DNA of 64,000 nucleotides from Ornithinimicrobium cavernae. GTDB taxonomy: Bacteria; Actinomycetota; Actinomycetes; Actinomycetales; Dermatophilaceae. This document shows positions 43,805 to 51,424 of the stretch, one piece after another; positions within the stretch are counted from its first letter, which is position 1, and each line of letters starts with the position of its first letter. Under the pieces are notes generated by a model. It worked only from the letters and a program-made list of their open reading frames with translations, ran no database searches and was not told the DNA's origin. Location of the stretch: the NCBI RefSeq assembly GCF_003121625.1, contig NZ_QDDJ01000001.1:248001-312000 (forward strand). Reading direction: 5' to 3'. A program made the position numbers and the translations under genes.

Positions 43805-44878
43805 TCAGTCCTCGGTGTACGGCTTGGGCAGCCGCATCCCGCGGTCGGCCATGAGGTCGCGCAGGACGTCCGGGTAGTCGGTGATGAGGCCGTTGACGCC
43901 CATGCCGAGCAGGGCCTCCATCGTGGCCCGGTCGTCGACCGTCCACGGGATCACCTCGAGCCCCTTGGCGTTGGCACGCTCGACCATGTCCGCCGAGACG
44001 TAGAACTCGAAGCCCTCCTGGCCGACGGTGCCGTTCTGCGGGAAGCCGTAGACGGGCGAGACGGCCACGACCCCGTCGATCGACGCGGCGGCCTCGACGA
44101 GGTCGCCCCCGAAGTCGTCCGCGTCGATGCCGCCCAGCCACGGCGACGCCCCCGGCTCCCCGACCTCGAGGAAGTCGTGGTTGGTGAGGGCGACGAGCGG
44201 CAGGTCGGGCGCGATCTCGTGCATCTCCATCAACGCGCCCCAGTCGAAGGACTGGATGGTGACCTGCTGCTCCATCCCGGCCGCCGCGATCTCCTCGTGG
44301 ACCCGCCGGACGAACAGCTCGCGCGGCGCCGTCTGCTCGGGAGCGCCCGCCTCGACCTTGGTCTCGATGTTGAGGGTGAGCTGCCGGGCGTCGTAGGCCT
44401 CGACCAGCGCGAAGACGTCCTTGAGCTCGACCATGGGACCGGTGACGACCTCCTGACCCGGGTGTCCGGGCAGCTGCTGGTAGCCGCACTCGACCGTCTG
44501 CACCTGCTCCAGGGTGAGGTTCGTGAGGTACCCACCGACGTACGGGTACTCGGGGTCGCCCGGGAAGGCCGGCCCCGTGTCCCGGCACTTCTGCGCCGAG
44601 ATCTGCCGGTCGTGGGTCACCACGACGGCGCCGTCCTCGGTGACCTGGGTGTCCAGCTCGAGCGTGGTGACGCCCAGCTCCATCGCCTTCGCGAAGGCCT
44701 CCGGCACGGACTCCGTGGTCAGACCGAGGCCGCCACGATGGGCCTGGAGGTCGAAGTGCGTCTTCTGGGGCAGCACGTGGCGCTTGGGCTCGTGCCCGGG
44801 GGCCTCCGCCCCGGGCGCTGCGGCGGGCACCGCCAGGGCGGTGGCCGCCAGCGCGGCGGCAACCAGGTGGGTCAGCAT
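43805..44878 (-). CDS. Secreted glycerophosphodiester phosphodiesterase family protein
   Basis: About 357 residues from the ATG at 44878, preceded by GAGGAGA. A signal peptide (LTHLVAAALAATALAVPAAA) precedes the mature enzyme. GDPD motifs are FDLQAHRGGLG, ELDTQVTEDGAVVVTHDRQI, LTLNIETKVEAGAPE and late LITDYPDVLRDLM. The usual PENT after the HRG loop is TTESV here, keeping the Glu. It should hydrolyse glycerophosphodiesters outside the cell. It is convergent with the lipoprotein gene. Confidence 0.87.
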   Translation of the reverse strand: MLTHLVAAALAATALAVPAAAPGAEAPGHEPKRHVLPQKTHFDLQAHRGGLGLTTESVPEAFAKAMELGVTTLELDTQVTEDGAVVVTHDRQISAQKCRDTGPAFPGDPEYPYVGGYLTNLTLEQVQTVECGYQQLPGHPGQEVVTGPMVELKDVFALVEAYDARQLTLNIETKVEAGAPEQTAPRELFVRRVHEEIAAAGMEQQVTIQSFDWGALMEMHEIAPDLPLVALTNHDFLEVGEPGASPWLGGIDADDFGGDLVEAAASIDGVVAVSPVYGFPQNGTVGQEGFEFYVSADMVERANAKGLEVIPWTVDDRATMEALLGMGVNGLITDYPDVLRDLMADRGMRLPKPYTED

Positions 44879-45019
44879 GAGGTCTCCTCTGGTGGGGGGT
44901 GACAGCGCCGGCGGCACTGCCGCACAGGCTCTCCGCCGACGCTAGGCAGTCACCCTCCCCACCACGACAACGGTGAGCAAACAGCCGCTGCACGGGCCCT
45001 GAACGGTTGCCGCCGTCGG

Positions 45020-47578
45020 TCAGACCGCCGCCAGCCCCGCGGCCGGTGCGGTGCGGGCCGCCCGGCGTGCCGGCAGGACGGAGGCCAGCACCCCGGCCGC
45101 GATCGCCACCGCGAGGATCACGCTCAGCCGGGTCACCGGGAACGCGAGCACGGCCTCGGTGTCCTCCGGCATGAGGGTCTGCACCCCGAGCCAGGCGTAG
45201 GTGACACCCAGCACGATGCCCAGCAGGGCGCTGACCACCGCCAGCAGGACACCCTCGACGGTGAGCATGCCGCGCAGCTGTAACCGGGTCAGCCCGAGCG
45301 CGCGCAGCAGCGCGTTCTCCCGTGTGCGCTCCAGGACGGAGAGCGCCAGCGTGTTGGCGATGCCCACGACCGCGATCAGCACCGCCACCCCGAGCAGGGC
45401 CGTGGTCACCAGGACCAGAACGTCGAGCATCTGCGTGATGACGGCCCGGTCCATGGCCGAGCCGCTGAGCGTCAGGCTCTCCTTGTCCGCGACCTCCTGG
45501 ATGCCGGCCAGCGTGTCGGCCAGGTCCACGTCCTCGGCCAGTCGCACCAGGACCGCACCGGGGACGACGGAGTCGCCACCCAGGGTCTGCAGGTCGGTGA
45601 CGTGCAGCGCCAGGTTGTAGCCCACCGCGAGCTCGACGATCCTCAGCTCGCGGGTCCCGCCCGGGCCGTGCACCGGGATGGTGGCACCCGGCTCCAGGCC
45701 GTGGATGTTCAGCATGTCGCGGCTCAGGCCGATGGTGCCCGGCACCAGCTGCTGCAGCGCAGGGCTGCGCACGACGTCGCCGTCGCGTGCCGGGTCGAGC
45801 CCGAGCGTGAGCGTCGAGGCCCAGGACTCGTCCAGGTCCAGGTAGGCCGTGTCCACGGCCCGCGCCGCCTCGACACCGTCGACGGCGCCGAGTCGTGTGT
45901 CGGTGTCCCGCCCGAGCGGCAGGGGCACCGTCGTCGGGGCCTCCGACTCCTCGCCCGACCCGGCACCGTCGACGTCGTCGGCCGGGGTGCCGGTCTCCTC
46001 CAGATACTCCCCGCCGGTCTCGGCCACGAAGTCGACGGCGTAGGCGGCGTCGATCTCACCGATCGCGGTCCGCTCCCCCGAGGCTGCGCCGATTGAGGTC
46101 ATCGTGATGAGGGTGACGCCCACCAGCAGCGCCGCGCTCGTCGCGGCCGCCCGGCCCGGGTTGCGCACCGCGTTGTCGACCGCGAGCCGGCCGGGAACCC
46201 CGGTGGCACGCGCCAACAGACCCAGCGCCCGGACCGCGGCCGGGACGATGACCACGGCAGCGAGCAGCACGCCGACGAACGAGACCAGACCACCGACGAC
46301 GCCGCTGATCATGTCTCGGTTCGTGGCGGCATACGCCATCGCTGCCCCGCCGGTCCCGACGAGCAGGATCGCGGCGACCAGGCGGACCCCGCTGATCCGG
46401 CGGCGGTCACTGGCCTGCCCCGCCGGCCGCAGCGCGGCGAGCGGGGAGACGCGGGTGGCCCGCGCCGCCGGCCAGAGGCCGGCGAGCACAGTCATCGCCG
46501 TGCCGACGGCGAGCGGCAGGAGCAGCATCAGTGGGGTGATCGCGATGCGGTCCGCCAGGGGAATGCCGAGGTCGAAGCGTCCGGCCAGCACCAGCAGTCC
46601 CTGCCCGCCCAGCAGCCCGACGCACACCCCGACCGCGGATGCGACGAGACCGAGGACGAGGGCCTCGAACAGGACCAGCCCGCGGACCTGGCGCTTGGTC
46701 GCGCCCACGGCCCGCAGCAGGGCGAGCTCGCCAGTGCGCTGGGCCAGGGTGATGGTGAAGGTGTTGGCGATGACGATCGCTGCGGTCGCCAGGGCCACCG
46801 CGCCGAACCCGAGCAGGATCCCAGCGAGGATGTCGGTGCCGCCGGTGAGCTGCGCGACCCGCTCGGCGGCGGCCTCGGGGCCGGTCTGCACGACGGCCGA
46901 GGACCACGCCTGCGCGACGGCCTCCCGCGCCGCTGCCTCGTCGGCCCCGGGCGCCACGTCGGCGATGAGGGCCTCGTAGGACAGTTGCGGGTCGATGGAC
47001 CGCAGGGTCGCGTCGGCGGCCACGAAGCCTGGCCCGAAGGCCAGCGCAGAGGTGGCCTCGTCAAAGCTGGCGACGCCCACGACGTTGAGCGTCACCGGGG
47101 TACCGGGCTCGCCCGGCTCCGCCGGGACGGTCGTGACGGTCAGCTCGTCACCCACAGCAACGTCCTCGGCCAGGATCTGGTTGACGACGACCTCTCCGAC
47201 GCGGCTGTCCTCCCCGACTGCAGCGCCGTCGGTCAGGGTCAGTCCGCCGAGCGGGACGGACGCGCCCATCACCCACTCCTCCGGTCCGAGCTGGGCGGAG
47301 ACGTTGGTGGCGCCCCGCACGTCCGTCAGCTCGGGCAGCGCGGCGAGGTCGTCGAACGTCTCGGCCCCGATCCAGCTGTTGTCGGTCCCGGTCACCACCA
47401 CGCCGGCCTCCCGCAGTCCGGCTCCGACGGCGTCCTGCAGGCCCCGCTGCATGGTGACCATCGCAGCCAGGCTGGTCGTCAGGAAGGCCACGCCGATCAC
47501 GATCACGACGGCCGCAGAAACCAGGCGCCGTCCCTTGGAGGCCATCCCGGCGGTCATCCAGCCCCGCGCACCCGCCAT
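45020..47578 (-). CDS. ABC transporter permease (FtsX/MacB type, duplicated)
   Basis: The 852-residue protein has a first transmembrane helix (SAAVVIVIGVAFLTTSLAAM), a large extracytoplasmic domain, a three-helix FtsX block (LATAAIVIANTFTITLAQRT, GELALLRAVGATKRQVRGLV), another long extracellular domain and a second FtsX block ending near the C-terminus (TENALLRALGLTRLQLRGML-like). This MacB/LolE-like duplicated architecture is common in actinobacteria. Its ATG overlaps the ATPase gene's stop by one base. It probably exports a lipid, lipoprotein or peptide; substrate unknown. Confidence 0.85.
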   Translation of the reverse strand: MAGARGWMTAGMASKGRRLVSAAVVIVIGVAFLTTSLAAMVTMQRGLQDAVGAGLREAGVVVTGTDNSWIGAETFDDLAALPELTDVRGATNVSAQLGPEEWVMGASVPLGGLTLTDGAAVGEDSRVGEVVVNQILAEDVAVGDELTVTTVPAEPGEPGTPVTLNVVGVASFDEATSALAFGPGFVAADATLRSIDPQLSYEALIADVAPGADEAAAREAVAQAWSSAVVQTGPEAAAERVAQLTGGTDILAGILLGFGAVALATAAIVIANTFTITLAQRTGELALLRAVGATKRQVRGLVLFEALVLGLVASAVGVCVGLLGGQGLLVLAGRFDLGIPLADRIAITPLMLLLPLAVGTAMTVLAGLWPAARATRVSPLAALRPAGQASDRRRISGVRLVAAILLVGTGGAAMAYAATNRDMISGVVGGLVSFVGVLLAAVVIVPAAVRALGLLARATGVPGRLAVDNAVRNPGRAAATSAALLVGVTLITMTSIGAASGERTAIGEIDAAYAVDFVAETGGEYLEETGTPADDVDGAGSGEESEAPTTVPLPLGRDTDTRLGAVDGVEAARAVDTAYLDLDESWASTLTLGLDPARDGDVVRSPALQQLVPGTIGLSRDMLNIHGLEPGATIPVHGPGGTRELRIVELAVGYNLALHVTDLQTLGGDSVVPGAVLVRLAEDVDLADTLAGIQEVADKESLTLSGSAMDRAVITQMLDVLVLVTTALLGVAVLIAVVGIANTLALSVLERTRENALLRALGLTRLQLRGMLTVEGVLLAVVSALLGIVLGVTYAWLGVQTLMPEDTEAVLAFPVTRLSVILAVAIAAGVLASVLPARRAARTAPAAGLAAV

Positions 47579-48345
47579 CAGAGCCGACCCAGATCACGCA
47601 CGGCCGCGAGCACCGCGTCCGCGTCAGGGTCGAGGATCTCACCGGCGACCCTGCCGTCAGAGAGGAGCAGAACCCGATCGGCATACGACGCGGCCACAGG
47701 GTCGTGGGTCACCATGACGACCGACTGTCCCCACTCATCGACACTGCGCCGCAGCAGCGACAGGACCTCCGCCCCCGTCGTGGAGTCGAGCGCCCCGGTC
47801 GGCTCGTCGGCGAAGACGACGTCCGGTCGGGTGACCAGCGCGCGGGCCAGGGCCACCCGCTGCTGCTGCCCACCCGAGAGCTCACCGGGCCGGTGGCTGA
47901 GCCGCTCCTCGAGCCCGAGGCCGGTCACCACCTGCCGCAGCCACGCCGGGTCCCCCTGCGACCCGGCGAGTTGCAGCGGCAGGCGGATGTTCTGCTCCGC
48001 GGTGAGGGTCGGCAGCAGGTTGAACGACTGGAAGACGAAGCCGACCCGCGAGCGGCGCAGGCGGGTCAGGGCCGTGTCGGTCATCCGGGTCAGCTCGGCG
48101 TCGCCCAGGAAGACCCGGCCGCTGGTGGGGGTGTCCAGCCCCGCCAGCAGGTGCATCAGGGTGGACTTGCCCGACCCGCTGGGCCCCATGATGGCGGTGA
48201 ACCGGCCGGCCTCGATCCCGACGGAGACCCCGTCGAGGGCGCGCACCGCCGTCTCCCCGTGGCCGTAGGTCTTGGTCAGGTCTATCGCGCTGGCGGCCAG
48301 CGTCGCCCCCGGGCTGACTGCCCGCTGCATGCTCGTCTGTGTCAT
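47578..48345 (-). CDS. ABC transporter ATP-binding protein (MacB/LolD-like)
   Basis: The 255-residue ATPase has Walker A GPSGSGKST, Q-loop FVFQSFNLLPTLTAEQNI, signature LSGGQQQRVALARAL, Walker B VVFADEPTGALDS and the H-loop VMVTHDP. It powers the adjacent FtsX-type permease. The ATG at 48345 has no obvious ribosome binding site. A 20-bp palindrome lies about 90 bp upstream and may regulate the operon. Confidence 0.92.
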   Translation of the reverse strand: MTQTSMQRAVSPGATLAASAIDLTKTYGHGETAVRALDGVSVGIEAGRFTAIMGPSGSGKSTLMHLLAGLDTPTSGRVFLGDAELTRMTDTALTRLRRSRVGFVFQSFNLLPTLTAEQNIRLPLQLAGSQGDPAWLRQVVTGLGLEERLSHRPGELSGGQQQRVALARALVTRPDVVFADEPTGALDSTTGAEVLSLLRRSVDEWGQSVVMVTHDPVAASYADRVLLLSDGRVAGEILDPDADAVLAAVRDLGRL

Positions 48346-48684
48346 GCCGATGACGCTACGGAGCGGAGGCCGGTCCGCGCGTCGGTCCGCGGGCTGGACC
48401 GCAAGTCAGGTGCCCTGCCCCCACAGGCCGAGCACCGTCATACCGGGGTATGACGCATGACTCAGAGGCCGTCGACCTCCCACGTTGCACGAGGGTGCCG
48501 TGGGGCCGCGAACCTCTGGGCACCACATGATGGAACGGCCACTGCGCACCGCTGCCCGAACCGCGGCATCGCGTCGCTCCCGGGCCGCCAAGATCTCAGC
48601 CTGACCCGCATCAACTCGGCCGTGGAGGCGCTGACGCGTTCAAATACCCGGCGTTCGCGGTCTGCGATGGCGCCGAGGTCCATT
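48346..48684. other. Intergenic region upstream of the ABC operon
   Basis: About 340 bp without a convincing gene. It holds the promoter side of the ABC operon, including the palindrome at 48436-48455. The right half (about 48460-48680) has only short overlapping frames on both strands with no start signals or recognisable protein, and precedes the stop of the RelE-like toxin. Confidence 0.6.
48436..48455. promoter_or_regulatory. Perfect 20-bp palindromic operator candidate
   Basis: CGTCATACC-GG-GGTATGACG has perfect 9-bp arms around a 2-bp centre, about 90 bp upstream of the ABC ATPase start. The size and symmetry suit a TetR- or PadR/MarR-type repressor. No such regulator is encoded next to it. 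Confidence 0.65.
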
Positions 48685-49023
48685 CTACTTTGTCTCGTTC
48701 GGGTGGTTGGTGTGCACATCCTCGAGGTGGACGATCTGCCCGTCCACGTAGAACCAGATTCGCGCGTTGCTCCCCAGCTTGTACTGCCACCGCTCGTGCC
48801 GTTTACCGCCGCGGCTGATCCACCGAAGTTCGTCCTTGAGTGGGTAGTTACCCAGAGCCCTCTCGAGCGGAGTGCTGGTCAGCCACTCCCAGGCCGTCAC
48901 AACGTCATTCCGCCGTGTCGCCAGCATCGCCTGCCAGCCCTCTCCGGCCGACTTGGACGCGAAGTGGATCGTGAACTCGCTCTTTCGCAGAGGTCTGTTG
49001 ACGACCTGGCCCCGCTTGCTCAC
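48685..49023 (-). CDS. RelE/ParE-superfamily toxin
   Basis: About 112 residues starting at a GTG (49023) that overlaps the antitoxin stop (GTGA). Recognisable parts are FTIHFASKSAGEGWQAMLA, the helix TAWEWLTSTPLERALGNYPL and the C-terminal strands RWQYKLGSNARIWFYVDGQI ending VHLEDVHTNHP. RelE toxins cut mRNA on the ribosome; ParE types poison gyrase. The final His-x-x-His pattern suits the former, but the subtype is not certain. Confidence 0.8.
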   Translation of the reverse strand: MSKRGQVVNRPLRKSEFTIHFASKSAGEGWQAMLATRRNDVVTAWEWLTSTPLERALGNYPLKDELRWISRGGKRHERWQYKLGSNARIWFYVDGQIVHLEDVHTNHPNETK

Positions 49024-49478
49024 GCGCGGGGGTCCGGGACCGTCTCGCCTTCGTCCAGCCACTCAACCTGGCGGTCTGCATAGCCCATGGAGATTGCCAC
49101 AGCGCTGTCCTGCCAGGAGTTGAGGGTGATCAGAAGCCTCTCGTAGCGACTGACCGCCGCGCAGGCTCGGGCGACGCGGACGACCTCTTCGGCGAACTCC
49201 TCGCGCCCACTGGCACTCAGGAACTCCATCCAAGGGAAGACGCTCATGAGCCGCTCTGCGAAAGGGGCATCGCTGGGCGCGAGGGATGCCGCGACCAGGT
49301 GGGAGGCCAACTCGACCCCCGCCCGCTCGGTCTCCACATTCTGACGGCTCTCCAGGACCAGGTCCTCACCGTCGCGCCGGGTGACGATCACAGGCCCCTC
49401 GTCGGCAGCCTTGAACACCTCACGAGAGTTGCGGCTCAACTCGGAGGATTGGACACTGCGGGTGATCGTCATGCTCAT
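49020..49478 (-). CDS. Phd/YefM-like antitoxin, extended
   Basis: The 152-residue protein has a Phd/YefM N-terminus (TRSVQSSELSRNSREVFKAA, EGPVIVTRRDGEDLVLESRQ) and a longer than usual C-terminal helical part (SVFPWMEFLSASGREEFAEE), ending GYADRQVEWLDEGETVP, which likely wraps the toxin. The usual Phd antitoxin is about 80-90 residues. ATGs at 49478 and 49472 are both possible. The palindrome just upstream is its likely autoregulatory operator. Confidence 0.8.
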   Translation of the reverse strand: MSMTITRSVQSSELSRNSREVFKAADEGPVIVTRRDGEDLVLESRQNVETERAGVELASHLVAASLAPSDAPFAERLMSVFPWMEFLSASGREEFAEEVVRVARACAAVSRYERLLITLNSWQDSAVAISMGYADRQVEWLDEGETVPDPRA

Positions 49479-49486
49479 GGCCCCTA

Positions 49487-49510
49487 GTATTCAGAACACG
49501 CTCTGAATAC
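49487..49510. promoter_or_regulatory. Inverted-repeat operator upstream of the toxin-antitoxin operon
   Basis: GTATTCAGA-ACACGC-TCTGAATAC has perfect 9-bp arms and a 6-bp spacer, ending 9 bp before the antitoxin ATG. It is the expected place for antitoxin and toxin-antitoxin binding. It abuts the IS256 remnant. Confidence 0.8.
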
Positions 49511-49511
49511 G

Positions 49512-49846
49512 CAAATCACATCGGCAGACAACGTCCTGGACATCTGGGTGCAGGCCACCGAGGGGGCGAAGTTCTGGGCATCGGTCTGCGCCGAGTTGGC
49601 CAACCGCGGCCTCCAGGACGTGCTGATCGTCTGCCGTGACTTGCCCACCGACTTCCCCGAGGCCATCGAGGCGGCCTGGACCGGCGCGTTGGTCGAAACG
49701 GTTGTGGTGTACCTGACCCGGGCCTCCATGCACTTCGTGTCCTACACCGACCGCAAGGCCGTCGCTGCCATGCTGCGCCCGATCTACACCGCGGCGAATG
49801 AGGACGCCGCGCTGAAGGCGTTCACCGACTCCAACCTCGGCAAGAA
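49512..49846 (+). mobile_element. Internal fragment of an IS256-family transposase
   Basis: About 110 codons match the middle of an IS256/Mutator transposase: NVLDIWVQATEGAKFWASVC, AELANRGLQDVLIVC, LPTDFPEAIEAAW, then ASMHFVSYTDRKAVAAMLRP, IYTAANEDAALKAFTDS. The catalytic N-terminus and the C-terminus are missing and no terminal repeats are visible. It is dead. The frame stays open into the opposite-strand regulator gene by chance. It sits between a toxin-antitoxin pair and the response regulator. Confidence 0.88.
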
Positions 49847-49853
49847 GTCCATG

Positions 49854-50552
49854 TCAGTCCCCGACCAGTCCGGTCTCGTAGCCGGTGATGACCATGTGCA
49901 CTCGGTCCCGCAGCTGGAGCTTGTGCAGGATCCTGCCGATGTGGGTCTTGACCGTGGCCTCGGCGAGGAACAGCTCGGCCGCGATCTCGCCGTTGCTCAG
50001 GCCCCGCGCGACCGCCACGAGCACCTCCCGCTCCCGTTCGGTGAGCGGCGCGAGACGGGCCTCGGCCGTCTCGGCGCCCCCGCCGGTGTCGTCGCCGCCC
50101 GGCAGGTGCTCGGCGAACCGGTCCAGCATCCGCCGGGTCGTGCTCGGGGCCACGACCGCGTCGCCCTCGTGGACGGCCCGGATGGCGGTCAGCAGCTCGG
50201 CCGGCCCGGCGTCCTTGAGCAGGAACCCGGAGGCCCCGGCCCGCAGGGCGGAGAAGGCGTACTCGTCCAGGTCGAAGGTGGTCAGCACCAGGACCTTGGG
50301 CAGGTCGCCCGCCTCGGACAGCCGGCGGGTGGCCTCGACACCGTCCATGCGCGGCATCCGGATGTCCATCAGCACGACGTCGGGACGCACCTGGGGCACC
50401 GCGGCGAGCGCGGCCACGCCGTCGCCGGCCTCCCCGACGACGGTCATGTCGTCCTGCGCATCCAGGACCATCCGGAACCCGGCCCGGACCAGCTCCTGGT
50501 CGTCCACCAGAAAGAGCCGGATCGGACCACCCTCCCGCGGCTGATCGCTCAC
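49854..50552 (-). CDS. NarL/FixJ-family response regulator
   Basis: About 232 residues from GTG 50552, with GGAAGGAG upstream. The receiver domain has RLFLVDDQELVRAGFRMVLD, DVVLMDIRMPRMDG and KVLVLTTFDLDEYAFSALRA with the conserved Thr and, in FLLKDA, Lys. The LuxR helix-turn-helix is LTEREREVLVAVARGLSNGE with LAEATVKTHIGRILHKLQLR. It is the natural partner of the kinase at 51425-52735, but an inserted secreted-protein gene now lies between them. Its start codon overlaps the stop of a leftover copy of the kinase 3' end. Confidence 0.9.
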   Translation of the reverse strand: MSDQPREGGPIRLFLVDDQELVRAGFRMVLDAQDDMTVVGEAGDGVAALAAVPQVRPDVVLMDIRMPRMDGVEATRRLSEAGDLPKVLVLTTFDLDEYAFSALRAGASGFLLKDAGPAELLTAIRAVHEGDAVVAPSTTRRMLDRFAEHLPGGDDTGGGAETAEARLAPLTEREREVLVAVARGLSNGEIAAELFLAEATVKTHIGRILHKLQLRDRVHMVITGYETGLVGD

Positions 50553-50620
50553 TGCTGGCTCCTTCCGGTGCGCGCGGGCACCTGCTCCGAGGCGGTCACC
50601 GGGACCGGGACGACGACCTC
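50552..50620. repeat. Displaced copy of the kinase gene's 3' end (direct repeat A)
   Basis: This 69-bp stretch matches 51437-51505 with about 7 mismatches and no gaps. Read on the minus strand it encodes VPVTASEQVPARTGRSQQ then a stop whose TGA overlaps the regulator GTG. It looks like the original end of the kinase gene, cut off by the insertion. Confidence 0.9.
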
Positions 50621-50706
50621 CAGCGTATGCGGCGTGGCTGGCTCGGCGGGTCAGCGCGAGTCGGAAGGGGCTGAGCGACCGTGAAGGGCCGCCCTCCGGG
50701 GCTGGG

Positions 50707-51168
50707 TCAGTCCACGGGCAGCGTGACGGAGTCGACGAGCGCCCCGCCCTCGTAGAGCGAGACCGTGGCTGGGCCGTACTCCACGTCGACCACCTCTGCG
50801 GTCCACGCGCCGTTGGGGCACGCGTCGGCCGGCGCCTCGGGGGCGTCGGTCGAGATGCTGTAGGTGTAGCTGCCGTTGCGGGGGGTCTCCATCTCACCGG
50901 TGGCGCCCTCGGCGACGTAGTCGAACGACTGGCCGGGCGCCACGTTCCCGCCGGGGTTCGTGCACTCGACCGTGGCCGAGGCGTCTGCCGTGACGACGAT
51001 GTTGAACGTCTCCGAGCCGAGCCCGGCCACCTTCCCCTCACACGTCACAGCGAGGCCGTCACCCTCGCAGTCCTGCTGGCCGACGAAGTGGCCGTTCTGG
51101 GCGGAGGCAGCCGGCGGAAGGCTGGCGGCGAGGACGAGGCTGGAAGCGGCAATCATCAGCGTACGCAT
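50707..51168 (-). CDS. Small secreted protein of unknown function
   Basis: About 153 residues from ATG 51168 with GAAGGAG upstream. A signal peptide (MRTLMIAASSLVLAASLPPA) ends near ASA-QN. The mature part is beta-rich with two Cys pairs (DCEGDGLAVTCEGK, VECTNPGG and DACPNGAW) and looks immunoglobulin-like. I do not recognise a family. It lies in the segment inserted between the kinase and its regulator, so it may be passenger cargo or a signal-modulating protein. Confidence 0.75.
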   Translation of the reverse strand: MRTLMIAASSLVLAASLPPAASAQNGHFVGQQDCEGDGLAVTCEGKVAGLGSETFNIVVTADASATVECTNPGGNVAPGQSFDYVAEGATGEMETPRNGSYTYSISTDAPEAPADACPNGAWTAEVVDVEYGPATVSLYEGGALVDSVTLPVD

Positions 51169-51424
51169 GGTGGCTCCTTCTCCGTGCGGCTGGCGATGAG
51201 GCCGGCGGCACGATAATGGATTGCTGACTGGCGCCGACCTGGTCGGCCGGACGCCTTCGCAGACTCGCAAGAAGTCCTCGAATATCACCGACGCTAAACA
51301 CGCTCTTCAGGCGCCGCAAGACGAGAATGCGGGCCTGGGAAATCTTGACCAAGTGATGACTTCTTGAATTGCTACGCGTCGCTTTATGTTTCCGACACAC
51401 GTCTTTTTTGCCTCGTGCGCGCGA

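Noticed and set aside
48457-49083. Plus-strand frame of 208 residues across the toxin gene
   Set aside because: It is antisense to the toxin and has no start signal or homologue; the minus-strand toxin-antitoxin pair is clear.
49847-50684. Extension of the IS256 fragment frame beyond 49846
   Set aside because: Past this point the text is antisense to the response regulator; the match to the transposase ends before.
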